Shown: positions 1 through 11,447 of the stretch, piece after piece | Position numbering within the stretch: position 1 is the stretch's first letter | Layout: every line of letters starts with the position of its first letter | Assembly: GCA_017893485.1 (NCBI GenBank) | Contig: CM030366.1 | Coordinates: forward strand, 98,284,085-98,348,084 | Direction: 5' to 3' | From: Hemerocallis citrina | Lineage: Eukaryota > Streptophyta > Magnoliopsida > Asparagales > Asphodelaceae | Length of the DNA: 64,000 nt | Notes under the pieces: generated by a model | Told to the model about the DNA's origin: nothing | The model's input: only the letters and a program-made list of their open reading frames with translations | Databases searched by the model: none | Made by a program: the position numbers and the translations under genes

Positions 1-146
1 AATTTGTATTCGAAGATTGGATGAGGAGGGATTCTAAAGATTGGTGAGGGAAGGGGGGGTCGAAGTTTGTGAATTGAGATTGGAAGTGAGAGAAGTCGCC
101 TTTGAGAACGAAGTAGCAACAGTAGACGACGTCGGAGGAGGAGGAG
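1..146. other. Left flank of the chromovirus, no gene seen
   Basis: A purine-rich, GAGGAG-ending stretch immediately before the TG that opens the first LTR. I see no gene or repeat in it. The five bases before the LTR read AGGAG, but the matching target duplication cannot be checked because the other end of the element is deleted. Confidence 0.4.
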
Positions 147-586
147 TGTAACCCCTAATTTTCGTTTTTCATATTTTTGATTTTTTTTCTTCTTCTTGAG
201 TATTTGTACTCTTTTGTATTTTTCTGGACCGTATATTGGAGTTGTTTTTCAATATATATTCATTTTCTTTATCATTTTTGATCTTCTTGTGATTGATTTT
301 TCTGTTCCTTGACTCATTCTTGATCATGTTGTTATTTTTCGTTCTTTACTTGGTTCTTGTTCTCTTTATTTTTGTTCTTGGGTGCTCGTGGTGTTTTGGT
401 TGGGTGCCTATTGTTTATCCCATTGCTTTTGATCCTAAATTGACTACCAAAGCCAAATAAATCCATCCTAGTTGAAATCTTATACAAATTTATTCTAATC
501 AATCCTATTGGATCAATCCTATTTATACTCCTAAACTATCCACAACCCAATACCCATCTCATACTTCTAACCCTAAATAAAACCCC

Positions 587-598
587 ATATATATAACT
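587..598 (+). promoter_or_regulatory. Putative LTR TATA box
   Basis: CATATATATAACTCC lies in a pyrimidine-rich part of the LTR, followed by CCCTAA-rich sequence (near 605-630) that resembles plant telo-box motifs. The same box is conserved in the 3' LTR near 8926-8937. Retrotransposon transcription starts in the LTR, so this is a plausible U3/R boundary; the start site itself is not visible. Confidence 0.45.
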
Positions 599-2588
599 CC
601 TCTCTAAATACCCTAACCCTAATACCCTAACCCTACTACACACTCCCGGCCTCCCTTCTCCTCTGCCCTTTGCGCCGTCACCCAACACCCCAAACCCATC
701 CCGTCGCCAGCCCCATACCCGACCACCATAGCCGCCGACCCCGAGCACCATCAAACCCTCCATCATCTCTCTCCTTCCGTCCCTCTCCCATCCTCCTTGC
801 CACCCTCCGGTGTCAACAGCAACCGCAGGAGCAGCAGCAGTGTCAGCTTGGCCGCGCCGCCGCGTCGCTACCTTCTGATCTCTCTCTCTCTTCCATTTGG
901 TGTTGAATGTGCACGTAAGTTGCACGTGGGTTGATTGGTTCGTGGATCTTCGTTCGTGGGTTTTTGTTCGTTGCCCGAAAATTCGTTCCCGTTATTCTTG
1001 GTGTTCGTTTCGTCATCGGTTAAGGCAAGTAACTTGTACTCAAATTTATTTGTATGATACAAGTCATAAATACCGCTTGTAGTGTAATTGGATTCTAGAG
1101 ACAACTTATGTGTGATGTATTTTGATGTGTATTGCCTCTATAGTTCTATTGACCATAGTTGCCTCACGACACAAATTTGACATGAAACAACTTAGGTTTT
1201 GACGTTCTTGATGTGATCATATATGTGAGTTATTTGTGAGAATTTGTATGTTGTTTGGATCCCTGTGATATACTTGTTGTGGACATGCTATACACCATAT
1301 TTCATGATGTTTGAATACTTAGTAAACTCTATAACATGTTTGATTGTGATTAAAACAAGTTTCGTATGATTTATGTTGGTTTTGTTGTTAAGGGAAAAAT
1401 CTGTATTTTATCGATGATCAGTTTTGATTGCTATTTTAGACCATATTAAGGTCAGTATCTTAACTTCATTATTAAACATGATTTTTAGAGAAATCCGTCT
1501 TATTTCCCACCCCTTTGACCTTGATCGATTTTGTTTTCTTATGTGTGAGGTGTGGATGTTTTACTACAGAGGTATATTTCATTTTCAGATTTCGTTTTTT
1601 GATGATTTCGATGACTAAACTATTTTGATACTAGTGTTAAACATATTATTTTGATCTGAAATTTTGATCAGTATTTCTATATCTATTTAGGGATTATCCA
1701 GATTTTCGGTGGATTTCATTGATGAGTTTTATGTACCGTTTCATGCTTGTTTATAAAGACTATACTTGCTGGATTTTGTTCGCTGTTATGTAAAGATTTG
1801 TATTTTCACCCTAATTCCTTTTCCTGTATGAAAAATATTTATGAAATATGAAAGTTAGGTTATTTTGTCTATTTTCATCTCCCTTTTACGGATTTGGATT
1901 TCGTTTCATGGTTTGCGAGATATTACAGTTTTCGTACAGCAGTGTTGGGAATTCCAGATTGCCAAACTACCGTTTCTTGATGTTTTCTTATTTTTTATGG
2001 CTAAACTAATCTTACTGGAAAATTATGAAACTTCATATTCTGATACTAGAAATATAGGGAAATACCCCAGATTTTTCCTGGATTTATTTGAGGTGTTTTG
2101 ATGCTGTTTTCTTGACTTTGAATTCGATTTTTCTGATTTCTGGCTGAACCTATTTTTTGGATTCAAATCAGTTTTGAGTTATGATTTTGTGAAATACTAT
2201 GCAACTTATTTATGCTCGCTGGATTCGGTTGGGAGTCTATTTTCTAGATGTTTTGACGGATTCAGATTTTCATGTTCGTAACACCGGGAATTTCAGTTTT
2301 TCTGTAGTGCGGTCTTGCTGTCCTGAACTTGAAATTTGCTTAGTTTATTCTTTCATGAGTTATCTTGCACCTGCATATGTTTATCTTGCAACTTGAACTT
2401 GCCACATGATCATGCCATGTTATTCTTGATATTTTTTGCACACATACATGCTTGTTTGATATTAATAATAAAATAATCAAGCCGGGGTTTAAGGGAAAGA
2501 TCTAATAGTGGATAATTCAGAAACGTGTACTCGAAAGGGGATCTACTGATCCTACGTGATGACTTGAGACATGCTACATGACATGTGA

Positions 2589-3010
2589 TTACTTGACACT
2601 TGCACGCAAGACACGGTACTTGCCACTTGCACAACTTGACACCTGATTATATGATACTTGATACATGATACTTGAAGCCTGAAGCTCGATACTTGATACT
2701 TGTCTCTGAGTACACTGTCCTCTATGGTCCACTATGAAATCTAAAGCGAAACTGTTTGTTGTAGCAACCATGTAGTAAAAACTGGGATGCATGAAGTGCT
2801 ACCTAGATAGTAATAACTACAAGACTTGATACATGACACGTGAACTTGATACTTGAACATGATACATGCTTACTTGATACTTGACTACATGATTACATGA
2901 TACATGATACTTGATACATGATTACATGATACATGACACTTGATACATGATTACATGATTCTTGACACTTGATGCTTGTTTACATGATACTTGTTTACTT
3001 TACACTCGAT
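2589..3010 (+). repeat. Degenerate ACTTGATACATGAT minisatellite inside the LTR
   Basis: Short units built from ACATGAT and ACTTGAT recur many times with variable spacing. The solo LTR at 23027-27491, in the opposite orientation, has a matching run of ACATGTAA units near 24780-25200. The array is therefore an old property of this LTR family rather than a local expansion. Confidence 0.7.
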
Positions 3011-3577
3011 TCATGCCATTTACACTTAATCATCTTGTCATGCTAGTTGTTTATTTTTACATCATGCCTATTCCATGGTATTAGTTAGTTTTTCCCATAT
3101 ACTTGTATCCTAAATTACAAGCGGCTTGTCACTTGCAATTGACAGGTACCTGTTTTCTTTTTTCTATCCCTGCAATTGTTAAATTGTAGATTTTGGAGAA
3201 CAGATTCCAGATGGCATCGGTGACATGAAGTATTAGTGCTGGATTTTATTATTATATCTTGTAGCTTGGATTGAACAATATTGTATTTTGGTACTTGGAT
3301 TTATTCTTGTATTTGGGCAATGTGACCCAGGATATTTGTCTTATTCAGATCATGATTATTTGAGATTAATATATTTTGGTTTCAAGTATTCTTGTTAGTA
3401 TTTTGGTTCATATGTACATGATTGGTTGATTCTTTTGCTTCCGACTTTGATTATTCTTGTGAAATGTTGTAAAGATTCTTGAACAGCTTATGGATGATGA
3501 AAATCATTCGCTGGGCTTTTGTCGCATATCCGTATTCTGTATTGTTTTTGGAAAGCAGGGCGTGACAGAGTTTTTAG

Positions 3578-3589
3578 TGGTATCAGAGC
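3578..3589 (+). other. Primer-binding site (initiator Met tRNA)
   Basis: TGGTATCAGAGC is the standard 12-base complement of the plant initiator methionine tRNA 3' end, used to prime minus-strand synthesis. It begins ten bases after the LTR's terminal CA, a little further than usual. Confidence 0.9.
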
Positions 3590-3740
3590 TCAGGTTTTGC
3601 TAATGTATTAGTTTGACTGATATATTAGACAAGCTTGCCTCGAACTGATACCAGCGCAACATTTTACCAACCATGCATGCATAAATGAATTATTATCAAC
3701 ATTGATCTGGAAGCTAACTTTTTTTAGTTTTGTGCAGACT

Positions 3741-4755
3741 ATGGCTCGTAGAGGTTCTTCTCGTATTTCGGGTGATCAGCCTGAGCTTGAGGCTGTCACC
3801 GTTGTGCTTGAGCGCTTGATCAATATGCAGCAGAACCATAGTGATCTTGTGATGGCTGCTTTGGAAGCCGCTCGAGTTCCTCCGTCCGTTGCGCCTACGC
3901 AGGCCATTCTTCCTCCCCGTCCGGGAACAGTCACAGAATTTATGAGGCTGCATCCCGACAGGTTTTCAGGCACTGAGACGCCTTTGGAGGCTGAATAGTG
4001 GTCGATTAGGACAGAGCAACTTCTTTTGACAGCTAAGGTTGCAGATGCAGATTGTGTGGATGTGGTGACCATCTAGTTGGTGGACTTGGCTCATATCTGG
4101 TGGAGGTCCGAGTCTGAAAGGCTCGAACGACCGATCACTTGGGCCACTTTCACTAGGAGCTTCTTGGAGAAGTTCTTTCCTAGCAGCACCAGAGTTGTGA
4201 TGGAGCAGCAATTCCTAGTCCTGAAACAGGTTGGTCGTTATTTCTAGTAATAGAATTTTGTTACATATTGTTCATGCAATGTTGTAACATAAGACTTTCT
4301 TGAAATAGGGCTCCAGGTCTGTGGACGAGTACGCAGCTAAATTTACGAGACTTAGTCGTTTCGCAGCCGTTCTTGTGGCAAACGAAGAGGATAGGGCTCG
4401 TAGGTTCATTTTGGGGCTTGAGCGAGATATCAAGGTGCAGCTTGTCTCTCTTCGCTTGCGTACTTATGCTGAGGCTCTTGAGGCAGCTAGAGCTCAGGAG
4501 CAGGCTCGTGGTGGATTGGCTCCTTCTCAGTGGACTGTTCTGTACTCAGTTGCTAGGCCTTCTGGTGGGCCTGTTCGGATACCTGTCCCAGGCCCTCCAG
4601 TCAGGGCAACTCCTTACTCTTCTGCGGGTCCTTCGAGAGTTGGGTTCTGTGACTTTTGCCGTCTTCCAGGGCATGAGCACAAGGATTGCTGACGTGCCAA
4701 TCGTCACTATTTTGGATGTGGTGCTGCTGACCATTCGGTGCGGGATTGCCCGTAG
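3741..4755 (+). pseudogene. gag: gag of the chromovirus (broken)
   Basis: The start at 3741 (MARRGSSRIS) follows the primer site at the usual distance. The capsid-like region contains FMRLHPDRFSG and, after a 79-bp intron-like insert, SVDEYAAKFTRLSRFA, both typical of plant chromovirus Gag. Near 4652-4692 a CX2CX4HX4C zinc knuckle reads CDFCRLPGHEHKDC. In-frame stops at 3996-3998, about 4073-4075 and 4690-4692 break the frame, so this copy cannot make full-length Gag. The stops look like point mutations of Trp, Gln or Arg codons. Confidence 0.85.
4230..4308 (+). other. Intron-like 79-bp insert in gag
   Basis: The insert starts with GT after AAACAG and ends with AAATAG before GGCTCC. Its removal restores the Gag frame exactly (LKQ followed by GSRSVDEYAAKF). 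It is AT-rich and contains stops, as expected of a plant intron. Splicing is inferred only; an insertion or duplication that happens to obey GT-AG cannot be excluded. Confidence 0.5.
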
Positions 4756-5320
4756 TTGGCTCCTCCAGCCAGGGGTCCAGTTCAGCCAGTTGCCGCAGCT
4801 CATGGTCCAGTTAGACCACCGCTTCCTCCGCAGCACCAAATTATCGGTCAGAGGACCGCTGCTCCCAGGAGAGGCCAGGCTTTCAACCTGACTGCTGCAG
4901 ATACTGAGTCAACTGAAGGTGTGGTTGCAGGTATCTTTTGTTGTTTTGTTGTTCTCTTTTGTTTCTTCATTTCCTTTTTGTTTTATTTCTTTCCGTTTGT
5001 TCTTTCTGCATTTTATTTTTCCTCACCCCTGTTCAACCATTCTTTTCTTTGTCTCTTTTGTTCTGTCTTAGGTGTTGTCCTTGTTTGCTTTTTCCCTACT
5101 CATGTTCTTTTTTATTCTGGGGCAACCCATTCTTTTGTCTCCTCTCAATTTTTCACTCGCCATCAGTTGGAGTGCAGCAACATGTCAGAGGCTTGAAATA
5201 TTGTGACAGGTAGTGGAGTTGTCATTTATTCTCGGGAGTGCAGGCAGTGTCCCGTAATTTTTGGTAGTGCAGATTTCAAGCAAATCTGATTGTAATTAGG
5301 AATTCAGGATTCGATGTTAT
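4756..5320 (+). pseudogene. Protease region of the chromovirus
   Basis: The retropepsin signature is recognisable as YSGATHSFVS near 5115-5145. The family's catalytic aspartate (D in DSGATHS) is replaced by tyrosine, so the enzyme would be dead. Upstream, a T-rich 141-bp stretch (4931-5071) interrupts the Gag-protease linker without breaking the frame. A stop follows at 5194-5196, and a frameshift near 5280 separates this part from the [10 protein letters not shown] segment that continues into the reverse transcriptase frame. Confidence 0.8.
4931..5071 (+). other. Intron-like T-rich 141-bp insert before the protease
   Basis: It begins GTATCT, is a long polypyrimidine-rich run, and ends CTTAG, a strong-looking plant acceptor. 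Removing it joins VVAG directly to VVLVCFF and preserves the frame. The length is a multiple of three and contains no stop, so it could also be translated as a hydrophobic Phe-rich run. Confidence 0.5.
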
Positions 5321-5327
5321 TCTGGGT

Positions 5328-6865
5328 ATGGATTGGTTAGGTGAAACCCATGCCATTATTGATTGCCGTGCCAAGAAAGTTGTGTTCCGGATTCTAGATT
5401 GCGCAAAGTTTGAGTTCCACGCTGGGGAGTCTTCCCTTGGCCGAGCTGCAGTTGATAAGGAGGTTTGTGTGATGGAGTTGCATTCAGGCTGTGAGGCTGC
5501 ACCTCTAGTAGTTCTGGATTTCCTGAATGCTTTTCCAGAGGAGTTGCCTGGCTTACCCCCTGATAGGGATGTGGAGTTCGGTATTGAAGTTCAGCCGGGT
5601 ACGACGCCTATATCGAAGAGTCCCTACAGGATGACACCGGTTGAGTTAGTAGAGCTTAAGGTGCAGATTCAGGAGTTGCTTGATTTGGGTTTCATCAGAC
5701 CCAGTTTTTTGCCTTGGGGTGCTCCAGTCCTTTTTGTCAACAAGAAGGATGGTAGTCATCGACCGTGTGTGGATTATCGGGAACTGAACAGTGTTACTGT
5801 GAAGAATCGGTATCCGTTGCCCAGGATCGATGATTTGTTTGACCAGTTGAGTGGGGCTGCTATTTTCTCGAAGTTGGATCTTCGTTCTGGGTATCATTAA
5901 GTCAAGGTGAAGGCAACTGATGTGCAGAAGACTGCTTTCAGGACCAGATATGGCCACTATGAGTATCTTGTGATGCCGTTCGGAGTTACGAACGCGCCGG
6001 CTGTATTTGTGAGTCTTATGAACAGGGTCTTTTCTCAGTTCTTGGATCGATTTGTGGTGGTCTTCATTGATGATATTTTGGTTTATTCTCATAATCAGGA
6101 AGATCATGTTGAACATCTTAGAGTGGTTCTGCAGACTTTGAGAGAGAATCAGCTCTATGGAAAACTCAGCAAGTACGAGTTTTGGCTCGAATGGGTTCAT
6201 TCTTGGGGCACATTATCTCAGGCGATGGTATTTCTGTGGATCCTGCCAAGGTTGAGGCCATGAGGGATTGGCCTGTTCCCAAGTCAATTTCTGAAGTCAG
6301 GAATTTTTTTGGTTTGGCTGGTTATTATCGGAAATTCGTCCAAGATTTTTTGAAGATAGCAGGACCGTTGACTAAGTTGACTGGGAAGGATCAGAAGTTC
6401 TGTTGGTCTGATAAGTGTGGTGTGGCTTTTGTTGAGTTGAAAAATAGATTGACGTCAGCGCTTGTGTTGACTATTTCTGATGGTTCAGGCTGATTCGTAA
6501 TTCACTGTGATGCTTCTGGTAAGGGTTTTGGAGCAGTTTTGATGCAAAAGGGCTGAGTCGTTGCATATGCATTGAGGCAGTTGAGGCCACATGAGAAGAA
6601 CTATCCGACTCAAGACTTGGAGTTAGCGGTAGTGATTTATGCTTTGAAGCTGTGGAGATATTATTTGCTTGGTGATCGAGTAGAGATCATTACAGACCAC
6701 AAAATTCTCAAGTACATATTCACCCAGAAGGAGTTAAACATGAGGCAAAGGTGTTGGTTGGAACTTATGGCCGATTATGACATCAGTTTGCAATACCATC
6801 CTGGTAAAGTAAACTTGGTGCCTGATGCTTTAAGCAGGAGGCCGACAGTTATGTTCTTGACTTAG
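5328..6865 (+). pseudogene. pol: Reverse transcriptase and RNase H of the chromovirus
   Basis: The reverse transcriptase shows, in order, [12 protein letters not shown], the palm motif [20 protein letters not shown] and the catalytic FIDDILVYS near 6061-6090. RNase H follows with [25 protein letters not shown] and a terminal [15 protein letters not shown]. These are classic Ty3/gypsy features. Lesions: TAA at 5898-5900, a one-base frameshift near 6185-6200, TGA at 6491-6493 and 6554-6556, and TAG at 6863-6865. The catalytic motifs survive although the frame does not, which suggests a fairly recent death. Confidence 0.93.
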
Positions 6866-7003
6866 CAGAGGGATCTGATTGAGCAGATGAGGAGGTTGGT
6901 GTTGGAGGTTTTATTGCCGAGTTCTGATCGGAGTTGTTTGGTGCTCCAGCTGCAGTCGTCTCTTATTGATCAGATGAAGGAGGCGTAGGCGGGCGATGCA
7001 CAG

Positions 7004-8386
7004 TTGCAGAGTTTTCAAGCTGAGCTTGAGTCTGGGTCCAGGACGGACATGGTTATTCATTCTGATGGATCGCTTCGTTTTGGGTTCAGGTTATGTGTCC
7101 CGAAAGGTGAATTTCGTCAGAGGTTGCTTGAGGAAGCCCATCAGTCATCCTATTCTATCCATCCCGGCGATACTAAGATGTATCGGGATTTGAAGCTTCA
7201 TTTATGGTGGCATGGTATGAAGGGAGCTGTAGCTCGGTTTGTTGCTCAGTGTTTGATCTGCCAGCAAGTTAAGGCAGAGCATCAGAGAACCTCCGGACTT
7301 CTTCAACCGCTTCCTATTCCAGAGCGGAAGTGGGAACATATCACTATGCATCTTGTGACTGCTTTGCCGAGGAGTCCTAAGGGTTATAATGCTATCTGGG
7401 TGATTGTCGACCGTTTGACGAAGAGTGCTCACTTCATTCCTTTTCGTGTCGGGCAGTCTACTGAGAGTCTAGCTGAGAGGTACATGCAAGAGATTGTTAG
7501 ACTTCATGGAGTTCCAGTCAGTATTGTATCCGACAGGGATACGAGATTCAGATCTCAGTTCTGGGAGAGTCTTCAGAACAGTTTGGAGAGTAAATTAAAG
7601 TACAGTACAGCTTTTCATCCCCAGGCTGATGGACAGTCAGAGCGGACTATTCAGATTCTTGAGAACATGTTGAGGTCCTGTATGCTTCAGTTTGGTAGAT
7701 CATGGGAGGACCATTTGCATCTCGTAGAAATCGCGTACAATAACAGCTTTCAAGCCAGTATTAAAGCTGCTCCGTTCGAGACACTCTATGGGCGGAAGTG
7801 CAGATCGCCAGTGTGCTGGGATGACATTGGTGAGAGGAAGTTGTTAGGTCCAGAGTTGATCACCAAGACATTTGATGCTGTGGTTCAGATCAGGAAGTAT
7901 TTGCAGGCAGCTCAGGATAGGCAGAAGCGATGGGCTGATGTCCATTGGAGGGCTTTGGAGTTTGGTGTTGGTGACCATGTTATCCTAAAGGTATCGTCAT
8001 GGTGCGGTGTCATTCGGTTTGGTGGTGGGGACAAGCTTAGCCCTAGGTTTATTAAACTGTTTGAGATTTTGAAGCGAGTAGGCAAGGTGGCCTATCGTCT
8101 TACATGGCCTCCAGTGTTATCAGAAGTGCACGATGTTTTCCATGTCTCACAACTCAGGAGATATATCCGAGATGAGAGCCATGTGATCGACTATTCTGAG
8201 TTGACTGTTCGGCCGGATTTGACTTGTGAGATTCCGCCAGTTGCTATTGTGGACCGGCAGGAGAAAGTGCTTAAGAACAAGGTCATCAAGTTGTTTCGTG
8301 TTGCATGGAATCCTCACTCTCCTAGTGAGTCGACTTGGGAGCTGGAGGAGGAGATTCAGCAGAAGTTTCCTTATTTGTTTGTGTAG
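7004..8386 (+). pseudogene. Integrase with C-terminal chromodomain
   Basis: About 460 residues are open from 7004. An HHCC zinc region (HQSSYSIHPG, then CLICQQ) is followed by the DDE core: D in WVIVDRLTKSAHF, D in SIVSDRDTRF, E in ADGQSERTIQILE. The C-terminus (VAWNPHSPSESTWELEEE to the TAG at 8384-8386) is a chromodomain, which in chromoviruses steers integration to particular chromatin. An upstream TAG at 6986-6988 separates this block from RNase H; otherwise this part of Pol is intact. Confidence 0.93.
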
Positions 8387-8484
8387 TGTTTGCTTTTGTT
8401 TTGCTTTCTTTTCTTTCGGGGTTACCCTGTGTATCTTCTTTTTAAATTTCAAGGATGAAATTCTTTTTGTTAGGTGGGTAGGAT

Positions 8485-10117
8485 TGTAACCCCTGTTTTT
8501 CGTTTTTCGTATTTTTGATGTATTTTTCTTCTTCTTGAGTATTTGTACTCTCTTGTATTTTTTTGCACCGTATATTGGAGTTGTTTTTCAATATATATTC
8601 ATTTTCTTTCTCATTTTTAATCTTCTTGTGATTGATTTTTCTGTTCCTTGACTCGTTCTTGATCATGTTGTTATTTTTTGCTCTTTACTTGGTTCTTGTT
8701 CTTTTTATTTTTGTTCTTGGGTGCTCGTGGTGTTTTGGTTGGGTGCCTATTGTTTATCCCATTACTTTTGATCCTAAATTGACTACCAAAGCCAAATAAA
8801 TCCATCCTAGTTGAAATCTTATAAAAATTTATTCTAATCAATCCTATTGGATCAATCCTATTTCTGCTCCTAAACTATCCACAACCCAATACCCATCTCA
8901 TACTTCTAACCCTAAATAAAACCCTATATATATAACTCCTCTCTAAATACCCTAACCCTAATACCTTAACCCTACTACACACTCCCGGCCTCCCCTTTCC
9001 TCTGCCCTTTGCGCCGTCACCCAACACCCCAAACCCATCCCGTCGCCAGCCCCATACCCGACCACCATAGCCGCCGACCCCGAGCACCATCAAACCCTCC
9101 ATCATCTCTCTCCCTCCGTCCCTCTCCCGTCCTCCTTACCACCCTCCGGTGTCGACAGCAACCGTAGGAGCAGCAGCAGCAGCGTCAGCTTGGCCGAGCC
9201 GCCGCGTCGCTGCCTTCCGATCTCTCTCTCTTCCTCTTGGTGTTAAACATGCACATAAGTTGCACGTGGGTTGATTGGTTCGTGGATCTTCGTTTGTGGG
9301 TTTTTGTTCGTTGCCCGGGAATCCGTTCCTGTTATTCTTGGTGTTCATTTCGTCATCGGTTAAGGCAATTAACTTGTACTCAAATTCATTTGTATGATAC
9401 AAGTCATAAATACCGCTTGTAGTGTAGTTGGGTTCTAGAGACAACTCGTGTGTGATGTATTTTGACGAGTATTGTCTCTATAGTGCTGTTGACCATAGTT
9501 GCCTCACGACACAAATTTGACATGAAACAACTTAGGTTTTGACCGTTCTTGATGTGATCATATATGTGAGTTATTTGTGAGAATTTGTTTGTTGTTTGGA
9601 ACCATGTGATATACTTGTTGTTGACATGCTATATACCCTATTTCATGATGTTTGAACACTTAGTAGACTCTATAACATGTTTGATTGTGATTGGAACAAG
9701 TTTCGTATGATTTATGTTGGCTTTATTGTAAAGGGGAAAATCTGTATTTTGTCGATGATTCGTTTTGATTGCTATTTTAGACCATATTAAGGTCAGTATC
9801 TTAACTTCATTATTAAACATGATTTTTAGAGAAATCCGTCTTCTTTCCAACCCCTCTGACCTTGATCGATTTCGTTTTCCTATGAGTGAGATATGGATGT
9901 TTTATTACAGAGGTGTATTTTATTTCCAGATTTCGTTTCTTGATGATTTCGATGACTAAACTATTTTGATACTAGTGTTAAACATATTATTTTGATATGA
10001 AATTTTGGTCAGTATTTCTATATCTATTTAAGGATTACTCAGATTTTTGGTGAATTTTATTGATGAGTTTTATATACTGTTTCATGCTTATTTATAAAGA
10101 CTATACTTGCTGGATTT
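8485..10117 (+). repeat. 3' LTR of the chromovirus, truncated
   Basis: It begins TGTAACCCCT and follows the 5' LTR base by base, with scattered substitutions, up to GCTGGATTT at 10117. There the homology stops. The missing part equals the 1.8 kb of the 5' LTR after about 1776. The purine-rich stretch just before 8485 (GGTGGGTAGGAT) is the likely polypurine tract. Confidence 0.9.
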
Positions 10118-10500
10118 AAGAGTTGAAGGAGTATAAGTGGGTGAATACCCATTATACCCCTATCAACTTTAGTGAGAGGAGAGGGGGGTTTGGGCGGGAT
10201 CAATTTGAGCCGCTAGATCAGATCAATAGCGATCTAAAGGCTCAGATCTCCGTTTGCAACGGGTCTGTGCAAACAGACCCGTTTGCAATAGAAGAAAACT
10301 TTGATATATATATATATATACACATATATGGAGAAAATAAATTTGCCATAAATAAAGAATTTTCTTCTATGACATGTTAAAAGCAGTATTTTCTCATCTC
10401 ATAAACATGATTTTTATTTGTTCAAAGTTTTCTCCATGTCATATAGTAAGATGATGAAAGATCACGAGTTTTGGACATCTTTTGCCAATGTATCAAACTA
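10118..10500. other. Unassigned sequence with a hairpin
   Basis: No gene is visible. At about 10253-10290 an imperfect palindrome centres on GGGTCTGTGCAAACAGACCC, followed by a short TA run. The hairpin's TTGCAACGG motif also occurs at the right edge of the palindromic insert near 11152, so the two may derive from one foldback family. Confidence 0.4.
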
Positions 10501-10540
10501 CTAGGTTTGCCCGTTGACACGTACCTACGGCAGGTCCATT

Positions 10541-10944
10541 TGTAACATCCCGCCCTAATACTCAGACAATTTTTTTTTATTTTTTGAAGACAAATTAGAT
10601 ACTATGTAGTACAACTGCCCACCACAGGCTGCCTCTCAAAAGGTGGTTAACCAATTAGGTGACTCTTGATCATAGGCATTTACTATTTATTATTGTATTA
10701 TTCTTATTACTTACCGATACGAGACAATCCCAAGCCTTCTCTCTGTTTTATCCCGTGTGCACTGCACACGTTACAAGAGAGCAGTGGGGCCCCAGGGTGA
10801 TGATGTCACCTTCCACAAAGTGCAGCACCTGCCCGTTCTGTGGAAATGGGCCTCCCTTGAATACCATCAATTACTTCACATTTCAATATATATTTAACCA
10901 TACCATTCTTTTTAATTAAAAAACAGCCAACTTTGTTTTACTTT

Positions 10945-10990
<46 letters not shown>

Positions 10991-11227
10991 GCTATCTTCC
11001 AGTGCACACCACTTAACCCGTCATTCCCAATGACGGGTTAAGGCAAAACACATAACTCGTCATTGGTGATGACGGATTATGTGTTTTGCCTTAACCCGTC
11101 ATTGGGGATGACGGGTTAAGTGGTTCGCACGTTCGCAACTGCTACAGTAACGTTTGCAACGGAAGAAGCCTATATATATATATATATATATATATATTCT
11201 TTTTTTTGAAAACTACCGGGTGTTACA
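10541..11227 (-). repeat. 3' LTR of the TRIM element, with a palindromic insert
   Basis: It aligns with 11448-11908 apart from a roughly 200-bp insert in its TA run (about 10980-11175). Differences outside the insert are few. Confidence 0.75.
10985..11175. mobile_element. TA-anchored palindromic foldback (MITE-like)
   Basis: The insert is bounded by TA repeats and missing from the sister LTR. It is almost wholly palindromic. Two arms reading TTAACCCGTCATT...AATGACGGGTTAA, each itself a hairpin, flank a central GTCATTGGTGATGAC stem, with AAAACACATAA and TTATGTGTTTT between them. No coding potential. Comparing the two LTRs shows directly that it is an insertion into the microsatellite. Confidence 0.7.
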
Positions 11228-11432
11228 CCCCCCCCTTCAGTGCAGGATTTCTTTTCTAGCCGATGTGGAGTGGAGTACCCTGATTCTGCTTGCTGCACCG
11301 TACCCCGATTCTGCGGGTGGTTCACTATTTCAGGCCGCCACCTCGCTCCCTCTCAGGCATACCCGTACATCTGCTAGCTCCATCTCAGGCATACATCTCG
11401 CCCACTCTTACCCACACTCGGTATCGAACGTC

Positions 11433-11445
11433 GGCTCTGATACCA
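11433..11445 (-). other. Primer-binding site of the TRIM element
   Basis: GGCTCTGATACCA is the reverse complement of TGGTATCAGAGCC, the initiator Met tRNA site. It lies two bases from the LTR start at 11448 and fixes the minus orientation. Confidence 0.85.
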
Positions 11446-11447
11446 TT

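Larger units (their letters stand above)
147..3567 (+). repeat. 5' LTR of the chromovirus, complete
   Basis: It starts TGTAACCCCT and ends with GGGCGTGACA at about 3567, ten bases before the primer-binding site. At 3.4 kb it is long, as in Tekay/Del relatives. It carries a TATA-like promoter near 588 and a degenerate minisatellite near 2590-3010. Long open frames inside it on both strands are composition artefacts: they code for no known family. Confidence 0.88.
147..10117 (+). mobile_element. Degenerate Ty3/gypsy chromovirus (Tekay/Del-like LTR retrotransposon)
   Basis: Two directly repeated LTRs begin with TGTAACCCCT at 147 and 8485. They flank a primer-binding site and a gag-protease-RT-RNase H-integrase-chromodomain series on the + strand. 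The domain order (integrase last) and the C-terminal chromodomain place it among Ty3/gypsy chromoviruses. The 3.4-kb LTR and the Met-tRNA-type primer site suggest the Tekay/Del group; this is inference. The coding region has several in-frame stops, at least two frameshifts and two intron-like inserts, so it is not autonomous. The LTRs differ at roughly 4-6% of positions by eye. The 3' LTR breaks off at 10117, which corresponds to about position 1776 of the 5' LTR, so some 1.8 kb of the element's right end is missing. Confidence 0.93.

Noticed and set aside
536..1104. Open frames on both strands in the chromovirus LTR (repeated at 8875-9444)
   Set aside because: They lie in a C/T-rich LTR segment, recur in both LTRs with frame differences, and match no protein family.
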